Assembly: GCF_001591405.1 (NCBI RefSeq)
Contig: NZ_BCUV01000006.1
Coordinates: 248,001-312,000 of the forward strand
Source of the DNA: Janibacter terrae NBRC 107853
GTDB lineage: Bacteria > Actinomycetota > Actinomycetes > Actinomycetales > Dermatophilaceae
Length of the DNA: 64,000 nucleotides
Direction: 5' to 3'
Positions 21,323 through 31,006 of the stretch are shown piece after piece. A model generated the notes under the pieces. That model was not told the DNA's origin. It did no database searches and saw only the letters and a list, made by a program, of their open reading frames with translations. Numbering within the stretch: the stretch's first letter is position 1; each line of letters starts with the position of its first letter. A program made the translations under genes and the position numbers.

Positions 21323-24057
21323 GGGTGCACCCTTGACGACTCGGGCCGGTGGGTGCGCGCCGCGAAGCGGTCGAGGGCGGCCGTCAGCATACCGAGGACC
21401 ATGAGCATGACACCGATGTCGAACAGCAGTGCCGAGCCGACACCGACCGCGTCCAGTCCGGGCAGCTTGAACGGCGCCAGCACAGCCTCGCCCTTGGCGC
21501 TCGCCAGCAGTCCGGTGCCGAGGGAGACCAAGATCCCACTCCCGACTAGCAGCTCAGGTCGCGACCACCTCGGTAGCCGTCCGTGTGCGATCTGGTGGGT
21601 CGCGGCCGCGGCGCCTGCGACGAGGGCGGCGATGAATCCTCCGCCGGGGGCGTCGTGGCCGACGTAGAGCAGGTAGGCAGCCACCAGCGCCGCGCCCGGC
21701 ACGACCAGCCGTGCGCTCACTTGGAGGAACACCGATGCGGCGGCGCTGAGATGGTCGGCGTCGGCGGGTGGCTCCGGGGTGTGATCATCTGCGGCGGTGG
21801 AGCCGAGCAGAGCGAGCAGCCCGAGCGCGACCGCGCCGAGAACGACTGCCTCGCCAAGGGTGTCCATCGCCCGGAAGTCCACCAGGATGGTGTTGACCAC
21901 GTTGGTGCCTCCGGTCGCCGCCTCGGCGTTGTCGAGAAAGAACGACGAGGCGGTTGACGGACCTCGCCGCCCGGTCAGGGCGTACGTCGCCGATGCGGCG
22001 GCGAGCCCGCAGGCGAGCGCGAGCAGCACCGACCACGGCACTCGCGGCCCGTCCCCGGTGGGCAACCGCGCCGGCAGCCGACGCAGCACCCAGACCACGA
22101 CGACGGCGGTCAACACCTCGACCAGCACGAGGGTCAGCGCGACGTCCGGCGCGCCAGCGGTCACGAACAGGGCCGCCATCAGCAAGCCGACGAACCCGAG
22201 CGCAGCAACGGCCGCGAGGGTGTCACGGGCGACCACGGCGGCCGCGACGCCGAGAGCGAACAAGCCGACCACCACCCAGTCACCCACCGTGTCGGCGGGT
22301 CGCACCGGCGGGAGGTTGCGCAGCGTCACGAATCCGACTGCCGCGAGAAAAACGACGCCACCAAGGGGCCGGACAAGGTGGCTCATCGTCCCGCCCGCGC
22401 GGTCCGGCTGCCCGACCCGGTATCCGAACGCAATCAGTCCGGCGTGGGCCCGGTCGAACGCTGCCCCGGCGTCGGGAACCACGACCCGGTCGAGCAGTCG
22501 GTCCACCTGGTGTCGACGCAGGAAGAGCATCAGCCCAGAGCTGAATGCGATGACGGACATGACGATCTCAGGACTGAGTCCGTGCCAGAACTGGAACGCC
22601 CCCAATGGCTCGCCAGGCACGACATCGGCGCCGGCTCGTGCCACGAGCGGGTTCAACAAGTCGATGCCGGCGCCCAGGACCAACCCGGCCAACGCCGCGA
22701 TCGCCGCAGGGGCCAGGAACGCCGGCGACGGCTCGTAGAGGCCGGGTTGGTGAATGCTGCCGCCGAAAGCGCCGTAGACGATGCGCAGCCCGTAGGCCGT
22801 GGTCAGCGCCGATGCGGCGACTGCGATCGAGCCGGCGACCAGCCCCGCCGCTGGGGCGAAGTCGGCCTGGAAGATTCCTTGGAAGAGGTATTCCTTGCTC
22901 ACGAAGCCGAGCATCGGCACGATGCCGGCCATCGAGAGTCCGGCCAGCGCTGTCATCGTCGCGGTCACCGGCATCACCCGCCACAGCCCGGACAGCTCCC
23001 GGATGTCGCGACTACCTGCCTCCTTGTCGATGATTCCGACGAGCATGAACAACGTCGCCTTGAACAGCGCGTGGGCGATGGTGTGGAGCATAGCGGCGGC
23101 AAGAGCGATCGGGGTGCCGACGCCGATGGCGGCAACCAGCAGCCCGAGCTGGCTGACGGTCGAGTGGGCGAGGATGGCCTTCAGATCGTGCTGGCGCAGG
23201 GCCATGAAGGCGCCCCACAACGCCGAGGTCAATCCGATCGAGACCAGGAGCGCCGACCATGCGGGCACGCCCGAGAAGATGGGCGAGACCAGCATCAGCA
23301 GGTACACACCGGCCTTGACCATCGTCGCCGCATGCAGGAAGGCGCTGACCGGGGTCATCGCCACCATCGCACCGGGTAGCCAGAAATGCAGCGGCACCTG
23401 GGCCGACTTGGTAAACGCGGCGAACGCGATCAGGGCGCCGATCGGCAATGCCAGCGGTGACGCGAGGATCACCTCGCGGTCGGCCAGGATGTCGCTGATT
23501 GCCGTGCTCCCGGTGACCACGGTGAGGAGCACCACGGCTACCAGCAGGGCCAGACCGCCGGCTGCGGTGATCAGCAGAGCCCGCCGGGCCGGCCGGGTGG
23601 CCCGGCCCCCGGCCAGCCCGAGCAGCAGGAAGGAACAGTAGGTGGTGGCCTCCCAGAACACGAAGAGGAGCACAACATCGGCGGCAAGCACCAGCCCCAG
23701 CATGGCGGCCGCGAACAGCGTGAGCAGTCCGTAGATGGCCCCATGGGGATCGTGCGAGCTCAAGTAGCGAGGGCAGTAGGCCATGATCAAGGCGCCTACG
23801 CCGAGCACCATCAACGCGAACAGCGACGAGAGTCCGTTGAGCCGCAGGGCGAACGAGACCCCCAACGACGGCAACCAGTCCATGGAGGTCTCGACCGTGC
23901 CCCCGTCAAGGATCTGCGGCACGTGGAACGCGATCAGGATCGCGACCCCCGCGAAACCAGCGGCGAACACGTAGCCGAGCTCCCGGCCCAAGCCCAAGCG
24001 GGCAAGGAGCGGAGCCAGGACGGCCAAGACCGTCAAGGCGCTCAGGGCGAGCAGCAC
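21319..24057 (-). CDS. mnhA: Mrp Na+/H+ antiporter subunits A and B, fused
   Basis: 912-aa fusion. The first 470 residues are NuoL-like MnhA ([41 protein letters not shown]-type segment with its Lys and His residues). A second membrane region with [28 protein letters not shown] is the MbhD/E-like part, and the last 140 residues ([40 protein letters not shown]) are a complete MnhB. I choose the GTG at 24057 because AGGAGG lies five bases before it; the frame is open further upstream. With C-G it forms a full Mrp complex exchanging Na+ (or other monovalent cations) for H+. Confidence 0.94.
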   Translation of the reverse strand: [912 protein letters not shown]

Positions 24058-24100
24058 GTCGGCCTCCTCGGGTCGTGACGCTCGTCGGACATCCGGAGCC

Positions 24101-25189
24101 TCAGGACGGCGCCAGCGGCTCGCGAGCCGCGCGACGCCGACCAATCTCGTAGGCCCCGAGGACGACCAAGGTGATCGCGACCAACGGCAAGGTGAACCAG
24201 ATCATCACGGCCGTGAAGCCCCCGAGCGCGTCGTGCTCGGTGGCTGCCAGCACCACGTAAGCGGTGAACGCGGCGTACAACCCGACGAACAGCGCGCCCT
24301 CCCAACGGGCGATAGCCATCCCGGTGAAAGCCACGGGCAGCAGCGCGACCGCTGCGGCGATCATGAGCGGGATGTCGAGGGCCACGGCCGCGTCTGCGAC
24401 CGGTACCCCGTCATCGGCCACCAAGGCGGCGACGCCCAGCACAGCAGCGATGTTGAAGATGTTGCTGCCGACGATGTTGCCGACCGCCAGGTCGCGCTCA
24501 CCGCGTCGAACAGCAATGAGGGACGTCGCCAGCTCAGGGAGCGAGGTACCTACCGCAACCACCGTGAGCCCGACCACCAGGCCACTCACCCCAAACCCCT
24601 CAGCGATGCCGACCGCACCCTCGACCAGCAGCTGCGCTCCGACGACCAACAGCGCCACCCCGCCGAGCACCGCCAGGAGGAGCAGCCACACCGGTCGTTC
24701 CTTCTCGCCCACTGTTGACTCGCGGACATACGGCGCACTGCGTCGCCCCACAACGACCGACACCGCGGTGTAGACGACTATCACCGTGACCAGAAAGAAC
24801 CCGTCAGCAAGGCTCAGGCGGCCGTCCAGCGACAGCAGCAACAAGCACATTGACACCCCGACCATCACCGGCACGTCCAGACGAATCAACTGTGCGCGCA
24901 CCGTCAACGGTAGGAGCAGCGCGGAGGCACCCAGGATCAGTAGGACGTTCACGATGTTGCTGCCCACAACGTTGCCGACCGCCAGGTCGGGTTGCCCTTC
25001 CAAGACCGCGCCGACAGTGACGGCCATCTCTGGCGACGACGTGGAGAAGGCCACCACCGTCAACCCGATGACCAGCGAGGAGAGGCCGACACGAGCCGCG
25101 AGATCCGATGCCCCCCTCACCAGAAGCTCACCGCCACCGACCAAGATGACCAGCCCGATCGCCACAAGAGCGACGTCGACTGCGCTCAC
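24101..25189 (-). CDS. Na+/Ca2+ exchanger family (CaCA, YrbG-like) antiporter
   Basis: A 362-aa membrane protein with the two inverted alpha-repeats of the CaCA superfamily: TVVAFSTSSPEMAVTVGAVLEGQPDLAVGNVVGSNIVN (repeat 1) and TVVAVGTSLPELATSLIAVRRGERDLAVGNIVGSNIFN (repeat 2), with the Glu residues of SPE and LPE expected to bind Ca2+. About ten helices. The GTG at 25189 starts the conserved part (VSAVDVALVAIGLVILVGGGELLV); no strong SD is seen. It lies 43 bp upstream of mnhA in the same direction, so it may share the Mrp transcript and use the Na+ or H+ gradient. Confidence 0.92.
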   Translation of the reverse strand: MSAVDVALVAIGLVILVGGGELLVRGASDLAARVGLSSLVIGLTVVAFSTSSPEMAVTVGAVLEGQPDLAVGNVVGSNIVNVLLILGASALLLPLTVRAQLIRLDVPVMVGVSMCLLLLSLDGRLSLADGFFLVTVIVVYTAVSVVVGRRSAPYVRESTVGEKERPVWLLLLAVLGGVALLVVGAQLLVEGAVGIAEGFGVSGLVVGLTVVAVGTSLPELATSLIAVRRGERDLAVGNIVGSNIFNIAAVLGVAALVADDGVPVADAAVALDIPLMIAAAVALLPVAFTGMAIARWEGALFVGLYAAFTAYVVLAATEHDALGGFTAVMIWFTLPLVAITLVVLGAYEIGRRRAAREPLAPS

Positions 25190-25540
25190 AGGCTGAGAGC
25201 AAGACTCTGAGCGCGCCCGGCCGCTGATAGGCAATGGCGGTCCGCGATCAGCGGCGCGGCAAGCTCTGTCCGGGTGCCGATGAGTACTGCCATCCTCGCA
25301 GGCAACTGGCGCTGCCTGACTGGCCGGATCGAAAAGGACATCGACACTGCTCCTGACGGTCTCGTAAGGTCCTCCCGACGTCGATCGGTCGAGGCGGAAC
25401 ACTCGGGCGGAGATGCTGGCCGGAATGATGATGGCACAGTGTTGAACTCACTTCCAATGCGTAGCAAATCACGCGAATCCTACCGCGCATGTCAAATGGA
25501 CGTGAGCCAAGTTGCAATCCACGCCACCGCGTCGCCCGGG

Positions 25541-25756
25541 TCAATCGACCACTCGTAGCCCAGCCATCCTCGCCTCGAGGTACGTCGACCAACGCGGCGC
25601 TGCCGGCGTCGCATACCCACGCATGGAATGACCGCAGCGGGAACCCGCAACGGTTAAGCCGCAGTCCAGGCACACCCGCCGGTCCTCATGCGTCCCGGAT
25701 GCCCCGCCCGGAGAGGTTCCCGGTGACGGGCTGCCCATTCGGGACGCGGCACGCAT
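25541..25756 (-). pseudogene. Unrecognised fragment with a zinc-ribbon-like Cys/His cluster
   Basis: A 71-codon frame in the 660-bp stretch 25190-25852, which otherwise holds nothing I can support. Residues about 26-44 read HEDRRVCLDCGLTVAGSRC followed by GH, a C-x2-C...C-x-H arrangement typical of zinc ribbons, then APRWSTYLEARMAGLRVVD. I do not recognise the family. The Gly/Ser/Pro-rich N-terminal third looks non-coding, so it may be the broken end of a gene lost with the neighbouring conjugative element. Confidence 0.25.
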
Positions 25757-25852
25757 CCCCCACGCACTCTCCGAACCTGAGTGCGCTCCTCGGGTCGAGG
25801 CCGTTGCGTATGCTCAGGTTCATCGCAGAACCGTCAAAATTCGCGCGAACTT

Positions 25853-27397
25853 CTAAAGAGCGGACTCGATGGCCTCGTTGGTGTAGTAGAGCTTCTTCTC
25901 CAGCGGGTGGAGCACCGTCTGGACCTTGTAGGTGGCGTCGCCGATGCACCACAGGGCGCGGCCCTTGTCCTGCATGGCCCACCCGGAGACGAGGTCCTGG
26001 GCGATCGGGCCGAGCCCGAGCATGGAGTCGAGCTCGCGGGCGACACGGGGCTTCTGGGCACCGAGGATCTTGATGTCGGCCAGCTCGAGGAGGTCCTTGG
26101 CGATCATCGCGGCCTGGGAGTCGGCGTCGCCAACCGAGAGCAGGTCGGAGGGCTTGTGGAGGTTGCAGAACTGGATGTCGCCGCCCTTGCCGGCCATGCC
26201 GCGTGAGAGCCGCAGGTCGGCGTCGAAGCTCGCCACCGCGGCGGTTCCGAGACGCATCTGCTTCCAGACCTCGTCGCGCACCACGATGCGCAGGTCACCG
26301 GGCTCGGCGATCTCCCGCAGACCACGCCCCCAGGAGTTCATGCACAGCAGCGCGATGCCCACGGCCTCATCGCCCAGGCCGTCGAGCCGGGAGAGGCTGA
26401 ACGACTGGATCGGGGCCCGCCAGTCGACCTCGATGTTGGTGAAGTCGTCGAAGAGGCCGGCGAGGGTGCCGGTGACCAGCTCGCCGAGCGCGTTGCGCAG
26501 CAACCGGGTCTCGTCGAGGAACTGGCGGGTGTTCGCGTACTCGCAAGCCTCGACGAGCTCCTCGGTGGGGTTGCGCAGCAGGTCCCACAGCCGCGGGATG
26601 GTCGTCTCGGCCAGGACGCTGTTGCCGGCGGCGTAGCCGGTGAGGATCGCCAGAGCGTTGCGCACGACGTCGGACTCGTCGGGGCCGAACGGCACCCGGC
26701 GCTCGTCGTCGATCTTCATGCTGCCGACCAGGCCTCGGACCAGGACGAGCCACCGCTTGAAGATGATCGTGGCGCGGCGCTGCGCCTCCTCGGCCGAGAG
26801 CTTCTCCCACCCGTCGCCGAGCGGCCCCATGGACAGCGGGTTGACCCGGGCCCAGAAGCCGGGGGCGATCACGAAGGGTTCGACACCGAGCGCGCGGCAC
26901 AGCGACTCGTACTCGTCCTTGACGTCGCCAGTGACCAGGGTGCGGTAGCCGAACGGCATCATCCGGGTGCAGAACCCCTTGGTGGTTCCGGACTTGCCGC
27001 TGCCCGGCTTGGCGAACTGGAAGATGTTCGGGTTGGTCACCGGTACGTCGTCGCGCAGCACCCAGCCGAACGGGTCGCAGTAGAAGCTGCCGCCGGAGAG
27101 CTGGTCGACGCCCATCTGCGCGCCCGTCGGGGGCAGCCCGGGCGCGGAGACGAACGGCCAGAACACCGGGGCCTGGTCGCTGGTCATCCGCCAGGCCATC
27201 GCCGGGGCGGTCGCGGCGGCCCAGCCTCGGCCGCGGCGGGCGGCACCGCGGCGCGGCGCGTACCGGAAGAGCCGGGGCTCCTTGGCTTCCGGGGCGAGCG
27301 TGGGGATCGTGGGCAGGTCGTGCCCGAAGTCGGAGAGCAGGGCAGCCATGTCGCGGCCTCGATCGGCGCCACGGCGGTTCCGTTGAGTGGTGGTCAT
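25853..27397 (-). CDS. VirB4/TraC-like conjugation ATPase of an actinobacterial ICE
   Basis: 514-aa AAA+ ATPase that would power a type IV-like DNA transfer channel. P-loop PGSGKSGTTK (GSGKSGTT at 132-139), VTGDVKDEYESLCRALGVEPFVIAPG after it, a Walker-B-like DLRIVVRDEVWKQMRLG, and the arginine/sensor region AGKGGDIQFCNLHKPSDLLSVGD. It ends KKLYYTNEAIESAL. The ATG at 27397 shares one base with the stop of the SCO6880 gene. VirD4-type coupling protein, relaxase and integrase are all missing nearby, so the element looks degraded. Confidence 0.85.
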   Translation of the reverse strand: MTTTQRNRRGADRGRDMAALLSDFGHDLPTIPTLAPEAKEPRLFRYAPRRGAARRGRGWAAATAPAMAWRMTSDQAPVFWPFVSAPGLPPTGAQMGVDQLSGGSFYCDPFGWVLRDDVPVTNPNIFQFAKPGSGKSGTTKGFCTRMMPFGYRTLVTGDVKDEYESLCRALGVEPFVIAPGFWARVNPLSMGPLGDGWEKLSAEEAQRRATIIFKRWLVLVRGLVGSMKIDDERRVPFGPDESDVVRNALAILTGYAAGNSVLAETTIPRLWDLLRNPTEELVEACEYANTRQFLDETRLLRNALGELVTGTLAGLFDDFTNIEVDWRAPIQSFSLSRLDGLGDEAVGIALLCMNSWGRGLREIAEPGDLRIVVRDEVWKQMRLGTAAVASFDADLRLSRGMAGKGGDIQFCNLHKPSDLLSVGDADSQAAMIAKDLLELADIKILGAQKPRVARELDSMLGLGPIAQDLVSGWAMQDKGRALWCIGDATYKVQTVLHPLEKKLYYTNEAIESAL

Positions 27398-28902
27398 CAG
27401 GCGTCTCCGCTCCGGGTCAGGCTCGTGCCGAGGGGGATGGTGGACGCGGCGAACCCGACGTCCTGGGCGAGGTCGAGGCGCAGCGGTGCGAACCCGGCGC
27501 GTCGGACCGAGGCGTCCAGGCGGCGCCCGAACTCGGTGATCCGCATCGACTTGGGGACGGTGACCGTGCACACGCCGTAGGGCCGGGTCAGCGAGTTGCC
27601 GCGGGCCAGCTTGGCGTCCAGGCCGCGGGCCTTGTGGGCTTCGTCGCGCTGCTTGGCGCGGGTCTTGCGGCCGAGCTTCTCGTTCATCCCCTCGGCCAGG
27701 TCGGCGGCCCACTCGGCGTTGCCGGACTGCCGATCTGCCTTGGTCTGGGAAACGATCGGGTACGCGACGACGAACGATCGCCGCTCACCGAACTCGCTGG
27801 GGGTGAGGATCGGTGCCAGGGCACCCATCGCGACGCCGCGGGTCGGCAGCTTGATGGTGGCGCTGACCGAGTTCCAGGCGTCGTGGCTGTAGTGCCGCAC
27901 CGTGGCGTCGGCACCCGAGGGGCCGGCCATCGCCCACGGGACGTCGGCGTTGACGCTCGGGTCCTTCTCCCGCAGCGAGAGGGCCTCGACGATGCCGGCG
28001 CGGTCGCCGGGGGCGAATCCGGTCCGGCAGGCCAGCGCGAGCTCGGGGCTGGTGAGCCAGCGCACCGTCGTCATCCCCATCGGGCCGCGCAGCTGGGCCT
28101 CGATCTCGGCCATGAGCAGGTAGAGCTCGCGGCAGCGGCCCTCGAAGCCGCCCCCGGACTCTTTGGCCGACCTCGCGATCCGGGTCTCCGGGATCACGAT
28201 CGTCACGAACTGCTCGGTGCGCACCGATGCCTGGGTGAGGCCGTGGGCCAGGTCGCTGTTGACGACCTCCGACAGCTCCGGGGCGTTGGGGCGGCGGTGG
28301 CGGTTGACCCACAGGTCGCGCTCGGCGCCGTCCTCGGGGACGGTGCGCACCTTGAAGAGGATCTCGTCGACCTTCTCTGTGCGACCGGCGACGTCGAGCA
28401 GTCCGGCCAGCGCCTCGCCGTAGCGGGCGCGCTCTTCGGTGTCCTTCATGCCGATACCGGGGTGCACGATCGAGGCCGTGACCGCCCAGGTCTTCATGGC
28501 GTGGTCCTCGATGATCGCTACGCGCTGCAGCTGCGAGCCGTGCGGCGGGCCGTCGTGGATCTGGACGCCCTGGAGGACCCCGGGCAGGTCCGGGGTGTCG
28601 AGATCGTCGCCGCGGCCCTGGGTGGCCTTGGCGCGGAACGAGGTCCAGCCGAACAGGCCGCCGACGGCGTACATCGTCGAGGCGAACACCCAGCCGGTGG
28701 CCGAGCGGCCGCGCACCGGGATCACGGTGATGGCCAGCAGGAACACCCAGACCAGGGCGAACAGAAGCGCGGAGAACCACGCTCCGCGGCTGATTGCCCA
28801 GAACGCCGGCAGGCTGGCCAGCGCCAGGAACATCAGCTGGCCTCCGGAGAGGCCGAAGAACCAGCCGATGCGGTCGCGCTGGTAGTCGGCGTAGGTGGTC
28901 AT
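27397..28902 (-). CDS. SCO6880 family conjugation protein
   Basis: 501-aa protein of the SCO6880 family, found beside VirB4-like ATPases in actinobacterial integrative conjugative elements. It starts MTTYADYQRDRIGWFFGLSGGQLM, has two close N-terminal membrane helices (about 25-65), then a large soluble domain with EDHAMKTWAVTASIVHPGIGMKDTEERARYGEALAGLLD. Role in the channel is not known in detail. The upstream neighbours usual in such elements (PrgI-like and small membrane genes) are absent; instead the divergent Argonaute fragment begins about 100 bp away, marking a rearrangement junction. Confidence 0.88.
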   Translation of the reverse strand: MTTYADYQRDRIGWFFGLSGGQLMFLALASLPAFWAISRGAWFSALLFALVWVFLLAITVIPVRGRSATGWVFASTMYAVGGLFGWTSFRAKATQGRGDDLDTPDLPGVLQGVQIHDGPPHGSQLQRVAIIEDHAMKTWAVTASIVHPGIGMKDTEERARYGEALAGLLDVAGRTEKVDEILFKVRTVPEDGAERDLWVNRHRRPNAPELSEVVNSDLAHGLTQASVRTEQFVTIVIPETRIARSAKESGGGFEGRCRELYLLMAEIEAQLRGPMGMTTVRWLTSPELALACRTGFAPGDRAGIVEALSLREKDPSVNADVPWAMAGPSGADATVRHYSHDAWNSVSATIKLPTRGVAMGALAPILTPSEFGERRSFVVAYPIVSQTKADRQSGNAEWAADLAEGMNEKLGRKTRAKQRDEAHKARGLDAKLARGNSLTRPYGVCTVTVPKSMRITEFGRRLDASVRRAGFAPLRLDLAQDVGFAASTIPLGTSLTRSGDA

Positions 28903-29789
28903 CGTCGGCTTCCCTTCTGGTCAGTGAGGTCGGTGGGTGTCGATCGGTGCTCGAGGTGGGGCGGTCGACGCATCGGTACACCGCAACCGGTGGGATGCCG
29001 CCAGCTGCCGCGCCGGCGCCGCCGGCACCTCCTGCTACTACAAGGCCGGCGGCGTGCCATGGCGGATGACCCGCCATGTCCGGGACCTCACGACCTGCTA
29101 CGTCGGCGTCGCCTTCTACCGGAGCACCGACAACGAAACACTGCAGACGAGCGTGGCGCAGGTTTTCAACGAGCGCGGCGACGGCGTGATCGTCCGTGGC
29201 GCCCAGGCCACTCAGTCGAAGGACGACCGACAGCCACACCTCACCGGCGACGACGCCAAGGACCTCCTTGAGCAGTCGCTGGCCCGTTACCGCATCGAGC
29301 ACAAGACGGCACCCGCACGCGTCATGCTGCACAAGACCTCTTCGTTCACGCCTGAAGAGTTGGAGGGCTTCCGGGCTGCCGCCGAGGCGGAGCGCCTGGC
29401 CATGCTCGAACTCGTCTGGATCCCACGCGAGGACTCCCCCCGGCTGTTTCGGCAAGGCGAGCAGACGACCCTACGAGGCACGCTCCTGTCGCTCACTGAC
29501 ACCCGGCACCTGCTCTACACCCGTGGGAGCGTTCCGTTCTACCGGACTTACCCAGGGATGTACGTGCCGTCGGCACTCCCCTTCCGCCTTGCCGACGTGC
29601 AGTCGAGCGCGGCCGAGATCGCGACTGAGCTGCTCGCGCTCTCCAAGATGAACTGGAACGCCACCCAACTCGACGGCCGGTTGCCCATCACGCTGCGCAC
29701 AGCTGACTCGATCGGCCGGAGGGACTGCTGCACGATCAGGTGACATCTGATCTGTGGTGCCCAAGGGTGCTGCTGGAAGGATGTGCACT

Positions 29790-30083
29790 GTGCCGAAGCC
29801 ATACCCCAAGGAGTTCCGCGACGATGTGGTTCGTGTCGCGAGGAACCGTGAGCCGGGCGTTCATCTGAAGCAGATCGCTGCCGACTTCGGCATCAGCGAG
29901 TCGTGCCTGACGAACTGGATGAAGACCGCCGATGTCGAGGACGGTGTGAAGCCGGGAACGACAGCGAGTGAGAACGCCGAGCTGCGTGAGGCGAAGAAGC
30001 GGATCCGCCTCTTGGAGCAGGAGAACGAGGTCCTACGCCGCGCGGCCGCATACCTGTCGCAGGCGAACCTGCCGGGAAAATGA
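29790..30083 (+). CDS. IS3-family transposase OrfA
   Basis: 97-aa DNA-binding half of the transposase: helix-turn-helix EFRDDVVRVARNREPGVHLKQIAADFGISESCLTNWMK, then the leucine-zipper-like coiled coil ENAELREAKKRIRLLEQENEVLRRAAAYLSQ used for dimerisation. The GTG at 29790 has GGAAGGA eight bases upstream; an ATG at 29781 is the alternative. Its stop (30081-30083) follows directly after a slippery heptamer. Confidence 0.92.
   Translation: MPKPYPKEFRDDVVRVARNREPGVHLKQIAADFGISESCLTNWMKTADVEDGVKPGTTASENAELREAKKRIRLLEQENEVLRRAAAYLSQANLPGK
30074..30080 (+). promoter_or_regulatory. Programmed -1 frameshift site GGGAAAA
   Basis: G-GGA-AAA in the orfA frame (X-XXY-YYZ), immediately before the orfA TGA. 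A -1 slip reads on as ATG ATG TAC into orfB, giving the OrfAB fusion transposase. The ATG of orfB also overlaps the orfA stop (ATGA), so OrfB alone could be made by re-initiation. Confidence 0.8.
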
Positions 30084-31006
30084 TGTACCCGCTCGTCCGC
30101 GAGCTGGCCGCCAAGGACGCGCCCATCAGGGTGCCCGTGACGGTGACGTGCCGGGTGCTCAAGATCGCGCGCCAGCCCTATTACCGCTGGCTCGCCAACC
30201 CGGTCACCGACGCCGAGCTCGAGCAGGCCTACCGCGCCAACGCCCTGTTCGACGCCCACCGCGACGATCCCGAGTTCGGTTACCGGTTCCTGGTCGACGA
30301 GGCGCGCGAAGCCGGTGAGCCGATGGCCGAGCGGACCGCATGGCGGATCTGCTCGCAGCTGGGCTGGTGGTCAGCGTTCGGCAAGCCCAAGCGAGGCAAG
30401 GCCAAGAAGCCCGGCCCGCCGGTCCACGACGACCTGTGCGCCGTGGTCGACGACAAGGGTCGGGTTCGGCACGAGTTCAACGCCGATGCCCCGAACAGGC
30501 TCTGGCTCACTGACATCACCGAGCACCGCACAGCAGAGGGCAAGCTCTACCTCTGCGCGATCAAGGACGTCCACTCCAACCGGATCGTCGGCTACTCCGT
30601 CAGCGACCGGATGAAGTCCCGCCTCGCAGTGACAGCGCTCAACAACGCTGTCGCCAGGCGGCAACTGGAAGGGGGCGATGTCGCCGGCTGCGCGATCCAC
30701 AGCGACCGCGGCAGCCAGTTCCGTAGCCGGAAGTACGTCCACGCGCTCAACCGTCACGGCATGGTCGGATCGATGGGCCGAGTCGGCGCGGCCGGCGACA
30801 ACGCAGCCATGGAGAGCTTCTTCAGCCTGCTCCAGAAGAACGTCCTCAACCGGCAGCACTGGACCACCCGCGAGGAGCTGCGGATCGCCATCGTCACCTG
30901 GATCGAGCGGACCTATCACCGTCGTCGTCGACAGACCACTCTCGGGCGGTTGACCCCCATCGAGTTCGAGACCATCATGACCGCGCCAGCCACTCAGGCT
31001 GCGTGA
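30080..31006 (+). CDS. IS3-family transposase OrfB (DDE integrase core)
   Basis: 308-aa catalytic half with an rve-type integrase fold. The DDE triad is visible: Asp in NRLWLTDITEH, Asp in CAIHSDRGSQFRS, Glu in GDNAAMESFFSLLQKN, followed by the conserved Lys/Arg region and TLGRLTPIEFE at the C-terminus. It is active as an OrfAB fusion produced by frameshifting at 30074-30080. Intact, with no internal stops. Confidence 0.95.
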   Translation: MMYPLVRELAAKDAPIRVPVTVTCRVLKIARQPYYRWLANPVTDAELEQAYRANALFDAHRDDPEFGYRFLVDEAREAGEPMAERTAWRICSQLGWWSAFGKPKRGKAKKPGPPVHDDLCAVVDDKGRVRHEFNADAPNRLWLTDITEHRTAEGKLYLCAIKDVHSNRIVGYSVSDRMKSRLAVTALNNAVARRQLEGGDVAGCAIHSDRGSQFRSRKYVHALNRHGMVGSMGRVGAAGDNAAMESFFSLLQKNVLNRQHWTTREELRIAIVTWIERTYHRRRRQTTLGRLTPIEFETIMTAPATQAA

